A stretch of DNA of 64,000 bases from Marinobacter sp. BW6 (GCF_008107725.1 NZ_VIRN01000064.1:1302001-1366000), one strand, 5' to 3'. Shown: positions 8,901-18,128, numbered from the stretch's first letter. Numbers and translations are program-made. The notes: generated from the sequence alone by a model not told the origin.

Positions 8901-10208
8901 TCATCCCCGGCTCATGGTCTGGGGCAGGTAAGTGACAATCTCCGGGAACCAGCCAATCAGGAATAGTGCTGCCATGATCAGCAGGAAGAACGGCAGGGCT
9001 GCCCGAGCCACATACAGTATGTCCTTGCCGGTCAGAGCCTGGATGACGAACAGGTTGAAGCCCACCGGGGGCGTGATCTGTGCCATCTCTACCACCAGCA
9101 CAATAAAGATCCCGAACCAGAGCAAGTCGATGCCAGCCTGCTGAACCATCGGCATGACAACCGCCACGGTCAGAACCACGACCGAAATCCCGTCGAGGAA
9201 ACAGCCGAGAAGGACGAACAGCACCGTCAGGCCAATCAGGAGTTCGAACGGTGACAGGGACATGCTGCCGATCCAGGCGGCCAGTTCCCGCGGAATGCCC
9301 AGGAAGCCCATGGCCAGTGTCAGAAAGTGGGCGCCGACGAGAATCAGACCGATCATGCAGGAGCTTTTCACCGCGCCCAACAGGCTGTCCTTGAAACTCT
9401 GAATGCTTAGTGAACCGGTTGCGGCCGCAATGATAAGAGCTCCAAACACACCCAGGGCAGCTGCCTCGGTCGGGGTGGCAAAACCGGTATAGATAGAGCC
9501 CAGCACGAAGATGATCAGGCCAACAATCGGGAGCAGCATCCTGAGCGCCTTGATCTTGACCGAGAACGTCAGGTTTTCCTTCTTGGTGGTCGGTAGCTGG
9601 TCCTTGTTGAACTTGGCCCAGATCATGGTGTAACCCATGAACATGGCGACCAGCATCAGGCCGGGCAGGGCACCGGCGATAAACAGGCGGCCAATGGAAA
9701 CCTCTGCGGCCACGCCATAAACAATCAGAATAATGGAGGGCGGAATCAACAGCCCAAGCGTACCGGAGCCCGCCAGAGTGCCTACTGCCATCTTGTCACT
9801 GTAACCCTGCGCCTTCAGTTCCGGCAGGGTCATTCGCCCAATGGTTGCGGCAGTAGCAGCCGATGAGCCGGAAACCGCCGCGAAGATCCCGCAACTCAGA
9901 ATGTTGACGTGGAGGAGCTTGCCGGGCAGTCCGCCCATCCAGGGCGCCAGGCCCTTGAAAAGATCTTCGGAAAGCCGTGTACGGAACAGAACCTCGCCCA
10001 TCCAGATGAACATGGGCAGGGCCGTTAGAGACCAGCTGGTGCTGGCACCCCAGCTCGACGTGGCGAACAGCAGGCCGATCTGATCGTTGCCGGAGAGCAG
10101 CAGGCCCAGGACGCCGATGCCAACCAGCGTCAGTGAGACCCACACGCCCACCGCGAGCATCAGGATCATCGACACTGCCAGTACAATGGAGAGAAACGCG
10201 ATATCCAT
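8901..10208 (-). CDS. dctM: TRAP transporter large permease (DctM type)
   Basis: Large membrane subunit of a tripartite ATP-independent periplasmic transporter, 435 residues, about 12 hydrophobic segments. Family motifs: GEVLFRTRLSEDLF and WMGGLPGKLLHVNI near 85-100, SGSSAATAATIG near 115, and GTLAGSGTLGLLIPPS near 145. It forms the sodium- or proton-driven channel with the small subunit. The ATG overlaps the dctQ stop by one base (TAATG). Directly downstream lies pxpA, so 5-oxoproline is the likely substrate, but this is inferred from context only. Confidence 0.93.
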   Translation of the reverse strand: MDIAFLSIVLAVSMILMLAVGVWVSLTLVGIGVLGLLLSGNDQIGLLFATSSWGASTSWSLTALPMFIWMGEVLFRTRLSEDLFKGLAPWMGGLPGKLLHVNILSCGIFAAVSGSSAATAATIGRMTLPELKAQGYSDKMAVGTLAGSGTLGLLIPPSIILIVYGVAAEVSIGRLFIAGALPGLMLVAMFMGYTMIWAKFNKDQLPTTKKENLTFSVKIKALRMLLPIVGLIIFVLGSIYTGFATPTEAAALGVFGALIIAAATGSLSIQSFKDSLLGAVKSSCMIGLILVGAHFLTLAMGFLGIPRELAAWIGSMSLSPFELLIGLTVLFVLLGCFLDGISVVVLTVAVVMPMVQQAGIDLLWFGIFIVLVVEMAQITPPVGFNLFVIQALTGKDILYVARAALPFFLLIMAALFLIGWFPEIVTYLPQTMSRG

Positions 10209-10726
10209 TACACGTCCTCCAGGTTGAGCTCGTCTTCATGCTGCTGATAGGAGGGTGTGCGCTTGCGGATCATCCCGACCAGGTCGTCGAGGATGGCAAT
10301 GTTGAGTGCTGTCATCCCAAGTGCAACCGGAACCTGGGGTATCCAGATGGGGATAGGAATATAGCCGTGAGAGACCTCTTCGAAGATGTAGGACTCCCAA
10401 ACCATGTGCCAGCAATAGAATGTCATATAGCAGGCGAGTGCGAACCCGAAAATAAGAACGACGAGCTCCTGCCAGAATCTTGGCCGTCCCGACCACTTCT
10501 GGATCACCAGGGTGACCCGGATGTGTCCGCCGTTATGAAATGTGTAGGCAAGACCGAAGAAGGTGGAGGCTGCAAGCGCCCAGCCGGACACGTCTTCCGC
10601 CGAGGGAATGATAAAGCCGAACAGGCGGCCGACGATCTGCGCCAGGATGACGACCATGATCAGGGCGATGCAGAAACCAGCAGCGTAGCCAGATGCCAGA
10701 TAAAACTTCTCTCGGAGAGAGTTCAT
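10208..10726 (-). CDS. dctQ: TRAP transporter small permease (DctQ type)
   Basis: Small membrane subunit of the TRAP transporter, 172 residues with four predicted membrane helices (about 12-35, 50-68, 88-112, 132-152). The AxFFGLAYTFHNGGHIRVTL segment near residue 58 is the typical DctQ mark (HIRV). It couples the large permease and the periplasmic binding protein. Translationally coupled to dctM and separated from dctP by 59 bp that hold a hairpin. Confidence in family is high; substrate is unknown from sequence. Confidence 0.88.
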   Translation of the reverse strand: MNSLREKFYLASGYAAGFCIALIMVVILAQIVGRLFGFIIPSAEDVSGWALAASTFFGLAYTFHNGGHIRVTLVIQKWSGRPRFWQELVVLIFGFALACYMTFYCWHMVWESYIFEEVSHGYIPIPIWIPQVPVALGMTALNIAILDDLVGMIRKRTPSYQQHEDELNLEDV

Positions 10727-10745
10727 AACGGATGCCTCCCGGAAC

Positions 10746-10769
10746 AGCCTCCCGAATGCTCAGGAGGCT
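10746..10769 (-). terminator. Attenuator-like hairpin between dctP and dctQ
   Basis: AGCCTCC and GGAGGCT arms enclose a nine- to ten-base loop, 17 bp after the dctP stop on the minus strand. No U-tract follows. Such hairpins between binding-protein and permease genes usually stabilise the upstream mRNA or reduce read-through, giving excess binding protein. Confidence 0.5.
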
Positions 10770-10785
10770 TCCGTTGATTGAACTT

Positions 10786-11751
10786 TTAGCGGTAGTTGGA
10801 GAGGATGGCGCCAACTTCCTCCGGTGCTTCCTGCTCCCACTCTTTCACCATGATGTCGCCGATCTTCTGGAGTTCGGCCATCAGTTCATCAGACGGCTCG
10901 GAAACGGTGATGCCATTTTCCGCCAGGGTTGCCGTGTCCTCGGCAGCGGTTTTACGAACACCTTCCCAGCCTTTGGCCTCGGCAGCGGCGGCCGCATCCA
11001 GGATCACCTGTTGCTGCTCATCGCTCAGGCGAAGGAAAGCCCGCTTGTTAACGACCACAACGTTTTTCGGAATCCAGGCCTTAATGTCGGTGTAGTGGGA
11101 GAGGTAATCCCAGGCCTGACCGTTGGCGCCGGTTGACGGTGAGGTGATCATGGCGTCGATGATGCCGGTGCTGAACGCCTGGGGAATCTCGGGTACCTGA
11201 ACGGTTGTCGGGGTGGTGTTCATCAGGTCAGCCAGACGCGATGTGGACGGGCTGTAAGCCCTCATCTTCAGGCCCTCCAGATCTTCCAGGGTGTTGACCG
11301 GAGCTTTGGTATACAGGCTCTGGGCGGGCCAGGGGACGGTATACAGCAGGATCATACCTTCCTTGTCCAGCTGCTTTTCGATCTGCGGCTTGGCGGCTTC
11401 CCAAAGTCTTTTGGCATCTTCGAAGCTGGTTGCCAGGAAAGGAATGTTGTCATGTTTGAACACCGGATGGGTGTTACCCATGATGCCGATGAAAATTTCA
11501 CCCAGCTGCACCTGCCCGGTCCTGACAGCTCGGGGAATTTCCGGGTGCTTAACCAGCGAAGCGCCGGAGTGAACGGTGATGTCTATATTACCATCGGTGC
11601 CGTTTTTGATGTCCTCGGCAAAACCATAGGCGATCTGGGTTGGCAGGTTGGCGTCGCCGTAAGGCGTTGGCATGTGCCATTGATCGGCCTGAACGGATGA
11701 GGTCAGCAGCGCCCCGGCAACCAGGGTGGCTGTAGCGAGTTTTTTGAACAT
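10786..11751 (-). CDS. dctP: TRAP transporter periplasmic substrate-binding protein (DctP type)
   Basis: Periplasmic ligand-binding subunit, 321 residues. Signal peptide at 1-22 (MFKKLATATLVAGALL, cleavage after VQA). The DctP core shows ARAVRTGQVQLGEIF-like and LKMRAYSPSTSRL near residue 165; the Arg of this segment normally salt-bridges the ligand carboxylate. In Bordetella, the TRAP binding proteins DctP6 and DctP7 bind pyroglutamate, so a 5-oxoproline ligand here is plausible given pxpABC downstream. The 50-bp upstream gap contains the palindrome CGTTTAAACG (11781-11790). A carboxylate ligand is likely; the identity is inferred from neighbours. Confidence 0.9.
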   Translation of the reverse strand: MFKKLATATLVAGALLTSSVQADQWHMPTPYGDANLPTQIAYGFAEDIKNGTDGNIDITVHSGASLVKHPEIPRAVRTGQVQLGEIFIGIMGNTHPVFKHDNIPFLATSFEDAKRLWEAAKPQIEKQLDKEGMILLYTVPWPAQSLYTKAPVNTLEDLEGLKMRAYSPSTSRLADLMNTTPTTVQVPEIPQAFSTGIIDAMITSPSTGANGQAWDYLSHYTDIKAWIPKNVVVVNKRAFLRLSDEQQQVILDAAAAAEAKGWEGVRKTAAEDTATLAENGITVSEPSDELMAELQKIGDIMVKEWEQEAPEEVGAILSNYR

Positions 11752-11801
11752 AACGAATCTCCCGTGTTTCTGCTTTTTATCGTTTAAACGGAACTGCGGC
11801 C

Positions 11802-12617
11802 TCAGAGTACCGCAAGTTCTTCATTGAGCCGCTCTGTGAGCAGCATTTTTCCCGGTACATGGGTTATTGCGAAAGGCAGGCGCGCGTTCTCGAGGGCGAG
11901 TTGCGGGGTGACCCCACAGGCCCAGAACAGCGGAAGCTCGCCCGGCCTGATCGTTACCGGATCTCCAAAATCAGGTTGGTTAACGTCCTGAATGCCAATG
12001 AGCGCCGGATCGCCGATATGAACCGGGGCACCGTGGGCTTTGGGCAAACGTGTCGTGATCTGTATGGCGCGGATGGCATCAGGACCGCTGAACGGGCGCA
12101 TCGAGACCACCATGTTGCCACTGAAACGGCCGGCTGGCCGGGTGGCAATGTTCGAGCGGAACATGGAAACGTTCCGTCCCTCGTCCACGTTCCGGACCGA
12201 GAGACCGGCTCTGATCAGGGCATCTTCAAACGAGAACGAGCAACCCAGAACAAACGTCACCAGGTCGTCCTGCCAAAGGCTTTTGAGATCAGTGATTTTC
12301 TCCGCTCGCTCGCCATTTCTGAAAACCTGGTATTCGGGCACATCGGTACGGATATCCAGATCGTGTCCCAGGTCAGGGAGGCTGGGATCCCCGGGTTGAG
12401 ACATGCCGATCAGGGGGCAGGCAACCGGGTTGTTCTGACAGTATAGGAGAAAATCGCCGGCCCATTCGGACGGCAGGATGACCACGTTCCCCTGAAGCAA
12501 GCTGTTGGCCAGGCCACTTGTGGGCGCTGTATGGGCGCCCGAACGAATGCGAGCGCGTAATTCTGAGGCCTGATCAAGCAGGTTATTCTTGAAATCGGAA
12601 TACGCACCGGTGTGCAT
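11802..12617 (-). CDS. DUF1445 / YcsI-type putative hydro-lyase (D-glutamate cyclase-like)
   Basis: 271 residues, full length for the DUF1445 (YcsI) family. The N-terminal family signature is clear: [19 protein letters not shown] near residue 46, then [32 protein letters not shown] and [15 protein letters not shown]. The mammalian member of this domain family (DGLUCY) converts D-glutamate to 5-oxo-D-proline; bacterial YcsI sits beside ycsF/kipIA in Bacillus. Here it precedes the TRAP and pxp genes, which supports a role in 5-oxoproline or D-glutamate metabolism, though the bacterial reaction is not settled. AGGGG lies eight bases before the ATG. Confidence 0.85.
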   Translation of the reverse strand: MHTGAYSDFKNNLLDQASELRARIRSGAHTAPTSGLANSLLQGNVVILPSEWAGDFLLYCQNNPVACPLIGMSQPGDPSLPDLGHDLDIRTDVPEYQVFRNGERAEKITDLKSLWQDDLVTFVLGCSFSFEDALIRAGLSVRNVDEGRNVSMFRSNIATRPAGRFSGNMVVSMRPFSGPDAIRAIQITTRLPKAHGAPVHIGDPALIGIQDVNQPDFGDPVTIRPGELPLFWACGVTPQLALENARLPFAITHVPGKMLLTERLNEELAVL

Positions 12618-12685
12618 GTCGGTAACCCCTGATTGAAATTGTCTTTTACATCTAAATTTCAGGGTATACCGGCTGCTGAAAAAGT

Positions 12686-13618
12686 CTAATTATCGTTTTT
12701 TAGGTCAAGCGATAACTTTTTGTGATGTGTTGTCCGGTCGTATTCGTCGGACACCATCACTCCAAGGTTTGCTGCGAGCTCTGCAATCGGGTTGAAAGGG
12801 GTGCCGGAATAGGAAGCGGTGAAGGCGAGCTCGGAGGGTGTCCACGAGGTGCTGAGCTGGACCAGGCGGCCACTATCCAGTTCGTGCTTGATCACACTTA
12901 GCGGAAGCGTGGAGATACCGATGCCATCCAGGGTCAATTGTCGACAGGCTGCCAGTGAGCTCGAAGAATAGAATCTCGCCGGCAGCTCATCCAGCTCACT
13001 GAATTTTTGGCTGATTTCAGCAAAGGGTTTGGTATTTCTGGCGTAAGTAATGATGGGCCATTCCGCAAGCTCCTTGAGGTCCAGAAGTCTGTCCGGAAGG
13101 TTCAGTTGCGGGCTGGCTACCCAGATCAGCGGGAAACTGCAGAGCTCCCGGTTTTCGATCTTTGGTTCGGTAACGGGGCCCATCAGAAAGGCCAGGTCCA
13201 GGCTGCGGTCCAGCAAACCGGACCGGAGGTTGCCAGAGACATCTACCGTGATTTCCACATCCAGGTTGGGGGCCGTTTCATTCAGCTCCCGGAAAAAACT
13301 CGGCAGCCAGGAGTGTACAATGGTTTCGGAAACCCCGAGCCTGAGAATGCCTGACAGCGAGGCTCCACGGTCTGCGCGCTTGCGCAGCTGCTGGGCCATA
13401 ACGACAATTTTTTCGGCATAGGGCAGTAGCTCCTGCCCCTTGCTCGTAAGCTTGCTGTGACCGGATTCGCGCTCAAACAGCTTGACTCCAAGCTCCTCTT
13501 CAAGAGCGGCGATACGGTTGGAAATGGCTGGCTGAGTGGTGTGCTGATGCTCGGCAGCCTTGCGAAAGCTGCCCAGCGTCGCAACCCAGATAAAGGTCTC
13601 CAGACGCTTGAAGTTCAT
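12686..13618 (-). CDS. LysR-family transcriptional regulator of the 5-oxoproline locus
   Basis: 310 residues. N-terminal winged HTH ([20 protein letters not shown], then [18 protein letters not shown]) and a C-terminal LysR substrate-binding domain. It is first in the minus-strand series and lies 68 bp upstream of the DUF1445 gene on the same strand, so it probably controls, and may be cotranscribed with, the TRAP/pxp genes. Most LysR genes are divergent from their targets; this same-strand order is less common. The 68-bp gap holds a CCTGA...TCAGG partial dyad (about 12637-12662) that could be its operator. Effector unknown; 5-oxoproline or glutamate would fit. Confidence 0.85.
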   Translation of the reverse strand: MNFKRLETFIWVATLGSFRKAAEHQHTTQPAISNRIAALEEELGVKLFERESGHSKLTSKGQELLPYAEKIVVMAQQLRKRADRGASLSGILRLGVSETIVHSWLPSFFRELNETAPNLDVEITVDVSGNLRSGLLDRSLDLAFLMGPVTEPKIENRELCSFPLIWVASPQLNLPDRLLDLKELAEWPIITYARNTKPFAEISQKFSELDELPARFYSSSSLAACRQLTLDGIGISTLPLSVIKHELDSGRLVQLSTSWTPSELAFTASYSGTPFNPIAELAANLGVMVSDEYDRTTHHKKLSLDLKNDN

Positions 13619-13641
13619 TGATTATCGGACCTCTGAGGGGC

Positions 13642-14343
13642 CTATAGCGCAGCGTAGCGCTCGTGAAGGATGCCAACCCTTTCGACATAGGCTTTCGTTT
13701 CGGCGTAGGGCGGTACACCCTGGTATCGGCTCACGGCGCCGGGCCCCGCATTGTAGGCGGCGGTGGCCAGCCGAATGTCCCCGTTGAACCGGTTGAGCAT
13801 CTTGGCCAGATAATGGACGCCGCCACGGATGTTCTCGGCCGCCGCCAACGCGTTCCGCACACCCAACTCTTCAGCCGTACCCGGCATCAGCTGCATCAGA
13901 CCCTGGGCCCCGACCGGGGAGAGGGCTTTCTCATTGAAGGCGGACTCTGCGTGGATAACGGCGCGCACGAGTGCAGGATCAACCCCGTATTCCTGCGCAG
14001 CGGTCTGGATTTCGGAATCGAAAGGCTTGGTGAACAGCGGCGTTTTGCGCCAGTCGACGTTGGACTCGGGGTCGCAGGCGTAGCAGTGGAAACGGATAAC
14101 GTCGAACTCGGCAGCAGCCGGCTGCACACTGCTGTAGGCAATCACGCCGTTGTCATCGGTATAGCGGTAAACCGTGTCGTTGCCGCTGGAGGCTCTGGGC
14201 TGGCTGGCGCTTTTCACGTTGGTGAATTCGACGGTCCCATCGGGATGCACAATACGCTTGATGCCATCTGCCATGGCGGGTGCCGACAGAACAAGCAAAA
14301 AAGCTGCTATAGATGGGATCAGACGTGATCTGCCGATGGTCAT
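13642..14343 (-). CDS. Lytic transglycosylase with N-terminal DUF4124-like region
   Basis: 233 residues, exported (signal peptide about 1-25, cleavage after AMA). A DUF4124-like region with two copies of a [18 protein letters not shown] pattern (about 28-75) precedes an SLT goose-type lysozyme domain. The catalytic Glu is in [10 protein letters not shown] near residue 133; [17 protein letters not shown] and [15 protein letters not shown] complete the family signature. It would cleave peptidoglycan glycan strands in the periplasm, forming 1,6-anhydro ends. Its stop is 23 bp before the LysR gene, but a separate promoter upstream (14410-14437) is likely and a functional link is doubtful. Confidence 0.93.
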   Translation of the reverse strand: MTIGRSRLIPSIAAFLLVLSAPAMADGIKRIVHPDGTVEFTNVKSASQPRASSGNDTVYRYTDDNGVIAYSSVQPAAAEFDVIRFHCYACDPESNVDWRKTPLFTKPFDSEIQTAAQEYGVDPALVRAVIHAESAFNEKALSPVGAQGLMQLMPGTAEELGVRNALAAAENIRGGVHYLAKMLNRFNGDIRLATAAYNAGPGAVSRYQGVPPYAETKAYVERVGILHERYAAL

Positions 14344-14409
14344 TACTCACTCGCCAAAAATGCCGACAACCGCCGGCTCAAGGTATTCTTTAACACCGCC
14401 TCTTGCGAG

Positions 14410-14437
14410 ATTATACGGGCTTGCCGGGTGGAATAAA
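14410..14437 (-). promoter_or_regulatory. Sigma-70 promoter for the lytic transglycosylase gene
   Basis: Read on the minus strand: a perfect TATAAT (14410-14415) with a weak -35 TTTATT (14432-14437) and a 16-bp spacer. Transcription would start about 60 nt before the ATG at 14343. Confidence 0.45.
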
Positions 14438-14520
14438 GCGCGCGCTCTGTCGTAAAAATGTTACGTTCTGCTTTTATTGCCGGCCAGTTCTCATTCTCAA
14501 AAGGGGTACACGCAAGCATC

Positions 14521-15045
14521 ATGGTTAACCCGACCGATACAGGAAACCTCGTTCTCATCGGCATGCCCGGCAGTGGCAAGAGCACCGTGGGTGTTCTGTT
14601 GGCAAAACGGCTGGGCCTCGGGTTTGTGGATACCGATCTCCTCATTCAGGAAGAAGCCGGTCGCACCCTACAGGCTATTGTAGACCAGGACGGCTACGAA
14701 GCCCTGCGCCGGATTGAAGAACAGGTACTTTTGAAGCTGGATCTCCGGCACAAGGTGATCAGCACGGGAGGCAGCGCCGTCTACAGTGCCCGCGCCATGG
14801 AACATCTCAAGACCAACGGTACTGTTGTGTTTCTTGATATCCCGCTTGAGCTCGTCATTGAGCGAATCGGCGATCACAGCATGCGGGGCATTTCCCGGAG
14901 GCCGGATCAGTCGCTCCACGCGCTGTTCGAAGAGCGGTTCGAATTGTATTCCCGGTATGCGGATCTCACTGTGAAAGGCGCAGGCCTCAATCAGGATCAG
15001 GTCTGCGAGGCGGTCGTCGAGAGCCTCTTTTCAGATCAGCCGTGA
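14521..15045 (+). CDS. Shikimate kinase-like P-loop kinase
   Basis: About 174 residues. Walker A GMPGSGKST near residue 14, the shikimate-binding FVDTD near 37, RRIEEQVL (conserved Arg), STGGSAVYS near 82 (GGG-type substrate motif with one Gly replaced by Ser) and the lid segment RRPDQSLHALFEER. These fit AroK/AroL: ATP-dependent phosphorylation of shikimate. The neighbours are not aromatic-pathway genes (aroK normally precedes aroB), so this may be a second copy or a paralogue with another substrate. The ATG at 14521 starts the conserved core, but its Shine-Dalgarno (GGGG) is distant; an ATG at 14458 in frame would add 21 residues. Confidence 0.75.
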   Translation: MVNPTDTGNLVLIGMPGSGKSTVGVLLAKRLGLGFVDTDLLIQEEAGRTLQAIVDQDGYEALRRIEEQVLLKLDLRHKVISTGGSAVYSARAMEHLKTNGTVVFLDIPLELVIERIGDHSMRGISRRPDQSLHALFEERFELYSRYADLTVKGAGLNQDQVCEAVVESLFSDQP

Positions 15046-15127
15046 TTCCCAGTATTAGGGTTAGTGAACGTGCATCCGACCAGACCTCGCTGCTAAAGTT
15101 CAGGGAGATGATCAGGAGGAATGAATT

Positions 15128-15613
15128 ATGAAGAGCCGGGATTACGCGCTTGCGGTGATTTTTGTGGGAATGCTTTCAGGGGCTGCTCTGGCCGAGTCTT
15201 CGCCGGACTCTTCTTCAGATTCTTCCGTGGAGTCGCTAAAGCAGGAAACGCGGGAGCTGGGTGAGGCGCTGCAAGAGTACGGTGCAGACCAGAAAGAGCA
15301 GGCCGAGGATTCGATCAATCAAACGCTTTCTGCGCTGGATCGACGTATCGCCGAGCTTGAGCAACAACTCTCCGAAAACTGGGACGACATGAGCGATACG
15401 GCGCGGGAGCGGTCCCAGAAGAGTCTGGAGTCTTTGCGAGAACAGAGGGCTCGTGTTGAAAACTGGTATCAGGAGCTTAAAGAAAGTTCCGCGTCAGCGT
15501 GGGAGCGTGCCCGCAAGGGATTTTCGGAGGCTTATGACGCGCTCTCGGAGCAATGGAGTGACACCGAGGAAGAGCTGTATAAGGAGTCAGAAAAACGCTC
15601 TGACAGCATCTGA
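15128..15613 (+). CDS. Exported coiled-coil protein of unknown function
   Basis: 161 residues; family not recognised. Signal peptide 1-23 (hydrophobic ALAVIFVGMLSGAALA), then a Ser/Asp-rich linker and a long, highly charged helical region (about 40-150) with heptad-like spacing, rich in Glu, Gln and Arg, and Trp residues repeated at the start of helical blocks. It resembles small periplasmic coiled-coil proteins. GGAGG lies eight bases before the ATG. It stands alone between the kinase gene and the convergent symporter gene (36 bp from the latter). No function can be assigned. Confidence 0.75.
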   Translation: MKSRDYALAVIFVGMLSGAALAESSPDSSSDSSVESLKQETRELGEALQEYGADQKEQAEDSINQTLSALDRRIAELEQQLSENWDDMSDTARERSQKSLESLREQRARVENWYQELKESSASAWERARKGFSEAYDALSEQWSDTEEELYKESEKRSDSI

Positions 15614-15648
15614 TCAGGCGCAATGGGGTCATGTTTACTTCGGTCTGA

Positions 15649-16998
15649 TTATGAAGTTTCCTGAGGCACCGGCTCGGACGGCAGCCTCTTTCCCGCCCAG
15701 TTCTCCATCAGACGGCAGGTGACCAGATCGCCTGTGACGTTGATGGCGGTCCGGCACATATCCAGGATCCGATCCACACCCATGATCAACGCAATGCCGC
15801 TTGGGGGGATACCTACGGTCTGCAGAACCATGGCGAGGATCACAATGCCCACCCCGGGCGTGGCCGGCGAGCCGATCGACGCGCCCACGGCCATGGCGAC
15901 CACGAGTGCCATACTGCCCATGCTGAGATCAATGCCGTAGACCTGTGCCAGAAAAATGGTGGCAACGGCCTGGTAGAGCGCCGTGCCGTTCATGTTGATG
16001 GTGGCGCCCAGGGGAATCACGAACTGGGAAACCGACGGCCGGACCCCCAGTTTGTCTTCTGCGGTTCGTATTGAGAGAGGCATGACGGCTGCCGAGCTGG
16101 ATGTAGAGAAAGCAAGCAGCAACACATCCCGTGTGTCTTTCAGGAAGCGGATGGGGGATTGGCCAGCGAGCAGCTTCAGGATCAGCATGTAAACGCCCAG
16201 CAGCACAAGCAAGCCCGCCAGGACGGTTGCAACGTAGGAGGCCATGCCCAGCATTGCCTTGAACCCGAGGGTGGTTGTGAGCTGGGCCATGAGGCCGAAC
16301 ACGGCAATGGGGGCAAGGCGCATTGCCCAGCGTACAACCGTCATGCAGATTTGCTGGAGTGAATCGAGCAGATCGAGCATGGGCCGGGATTTTTCCGGAG
16401 CCATGCTCACCAGGGCAACGCCGACAATGATGGAGAAGATCACCACCTGGAGCATCTGGCCTTCAACCATGGCATCGAGTGGGTTTCCGGGTAACAGGCC
16501 GATCAGGGTCTTGGGCAATTCATCCACGCCCGGCATGGTCGCGACGGGCACGCTGTTTTCTCCGGCCGCAACAGGAGTCCCAAGCCCTGCCATCATTCTT
16601 CCCGGGTTGATCAGGTCACCGATCCAGAGGCCTATCGATGCCGCCATCGCCGTGGTGATGACAAAAAAAGTGGTTACTCTCAGACCGAGCTTGCGCAACT
16701 GTTCAAGATCTTCGCTGGCGGCGAGCCCGCGAACCACCGAGGCAATCACAAGTGGGATCACAATCATCTGGATGGTGGCCAGGAACAGTTGCCCGGGGAA
16801 GGCCAGCCAGTTACCGATCAATGTGCCTGTTTCCGGTTCCACCAGTCCCACAGACGGGCCCAGTAGCGTGCCTGTTACCAGCCCAAGGAACATGCCGATT
16901 AAAACTTTCAGCCAGAGCTTTCCCTGCACCAGTCCCGAGAGGTAGCTGCTGAGATGACGCAGTGGCCGTGGGTAAAAATCGCTCGCCTGGTTAGCCAT
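15649..16998 (-). CDS. Dicarboxylate/amino acid:cation symporter (DAACS family)
   Basis: About 449 residues with eight or more membrane helices. The family core is visible: SSSAAVMPLSIRTAEDKLG (the serine-rich hairpin), PLGATINMNGTALYQAV (NMNGT sodium/aspartate site), and AxGASIGSPATPGVGIVILA near the C-terminus. It imports C4-dicarboxylates or acidic or neutral amino acids with sodium or protons. The ATG at 16998 is preferred over one at 17043, because the 15 extra residues do not look conserved; neither has a strong ribosome site. It lies downstream of the rsuA-like gene on the same strand with a 77-bp gap. Substrate cannot be told from sequence. Confidence 0.92.
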   Translation of the reverse strand: MANQASDFYPRPLRHLSSYLSGLVQGKLWLKVLIGMFLGLVTGTLLGPSVGLVEPETGTLIGNWLAFPGQLFLATIQMIVIPLVIASVVRGLAASEDLEQLRKLGLRVTTFFVITTAMAASIGLWIGDLINPGRMMAGLGTPVAAGENSVPVATMPGVDELPKTLIGLLPGNPLDAMVEGQMLQVVIFSIIVGVALVSMAPEKSRPMLDLLDSLQQICMTVVRWAMRLAPIAVFGLMAQLTTTLGFKAMLGMASYVATVLAGLLVLLGVYMLILKLLAGQSPIRFLKDTRDVLLLAFSTSSSAAVMPLSIRTAEDKLGVRPSVSQFVIPLGATINMNGTALYQAVATIFLAQVYGIDLSMGSMALVVAMAVGASIGSPATPGVGIVILAMVLQTVGIPPSGIALIMGVDRILDMCRTAINVTGDLVTCRLMENWAGKRLPSEPVPQETS

Positions 16999-17075
16999 TT
17001 CCGTGAATCGTCCCTGTTTCTGGTGAGAGTGCCATACAAGCATAGTCGATGCTCGCGAAGGCTCTGTGAGTTAGA

Positions 17076-17774
17076 TCAATCAGGCATCCAATTGATTTCT
17101 TCGTTAGCAAGGGGGCGGTATTCGCCGGCCGCCAGTGTATCGTCCAACAGGATATTTCCCATCCGTTCCCGATGCAGGGCCGTTACACGGTTACCGACGG
17201 CATGAAACATGCGCTTCACCTGATGGTAGCGGCCCTCGTAAATGGTCACTCTGGCTTCACAGGGGCTCAGAAGATCCAGGTGAGCAGGTGAGGTGGTGAG
17301 TTGCTCGAACTCAAACCAGATGCCTTCCGCGAATCGATGAGGAGTCTCTGGAGAAATCGGATAGGCGGTGCTGACCCGGTAGACTTTCGGGATCTTGATT
17401 CGTGGCTCGGTGAGCTGGCGGGACCAGAGACCATCATTGGTGAGAATCAGCAGGCCCGTGCTGGCGCGGTCGAGCCGTCCGGCTATGTGCAGATCCTCGC
17501 GCAGTTCTGGCATGATCAGCTCCATCACGGTCCGATGGGTGTCGTCGAGCGTTGCACTCAGAAAACCTGCGGGTTTGTGGAGCATAAGGTAATGGCAGGT
17601 TTCGGCCTCTTGAATGATATCGTCGTCTATCCGCACGCATGAAAACCGATCCACCTCGGCAGCAGGGTCACGGCAGGTGACGTCATTGACGGCCACCCGA
17701 CCTGAAGCAATCAGAAAATTAGCCTGACGGCGACTGACGCCATTCCGGTTGCTGAGAATTCTCGAAAGCTTCAT
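17076..17774 (-). CDS. rsuA: 16S rRNA pseudouridine synthase (RsuA type)
   Basis: 232 residues. N-terminal S4 RNA-binding region (LSNRNGVSRRQANFLIASGR), then the RsuA/RluB/E/F-type catalytic domain with GRLDRASTGLLILTND; the catalytic Asp is residue 102. Modifies a uridine in small-subunit rRNA (U516 in E. coli). The C-terminal EGRYHQVKRMFHAVGN and LHRERMGNI are typical. It is divergent from the small gene at 17829. RsuA is preferred over RluB/E/F by length and the S4 domain; the exact site is inferred. Confidence 0.87.
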   Translation of the reverse strand: MKLSRILSNRNGVSRRQANFLIASGRVAVNDVTCRDPAAEVDRFSCVRIDDDIIQEAETCHYLMLHKPAGFLSATLDDTHRTVMELIMPELREDLHIAGRLDRASTGLLILTNDGLWSRQLTEPRIKIPKVYRVSTAYPISPETPHRFAEGIWFEFEQLTTSPAHLDLLSPCEARVTIYEGRYHQVKRMFHAVGNRVTALHRERMGNILLDDTLAAGEYRPLANEEINWMPD

Positions 17775-17828
17775 GGTGTGAATCGGCTATGCTGAATGTA
17801 AACCCCGATAATAATACGAGGAAATGCC

Positions 17829-18068
17829 ATGCCATTCTCTGTTGATCACCTTGCCGAACTCAATCTGTTGGGCCAGTTTCCTTCCACCTCAACCCAGGAA
17901 GGGCTCAAGGTGCATGCCCATTCGGCGGCCCCGGAAACGGTGAAAGCGGCCGAAAGCCTGTATGCCAAAGGATTGATTAGCCAAAAAGATGGCGGCTATC
18001 TCACCCCGCTGGGTGCAGAGGCGGTAGATCTGACCCAGAAACTGCAGTCGATTCTCAGCAGCCCCTGA
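17829..18068 (+). CDS. Small TIGR02647-like protein of unknown function
   Basis: 79 residues, soluble and helical. The pattern (start like MPFSxDxLAELNLL, then TSTQEGLKVH, AAPETVKAAESLYAKGLIS, and GGYLTPLGAEA) matches my recollection of the TIGR02647 family found in pseudomonads and marine relatives. The middle reads like a winged-helix 'leaves a mark on the growing helix' segment seen in small MarR-like proteins, but no function is known. GAGG lies seven bases before the ATG. It is followed by the TVP38-like gene after 60 bp. Confidence 0.8.
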   Translation: MPFSVDHLAELNLLGQFPSTSTQEGLKVHAHSAAPETVKAAESLYAKGLISQKDGGYLTPLGAEAVDLTQKLQSILSSP

Positions 18069-18128
18069 GTCGGGAAAGAGCCTGCGCGGACTTTGAGACC
18101 CGATGTCCTCCCGCGTTAGGGTGAGTTC

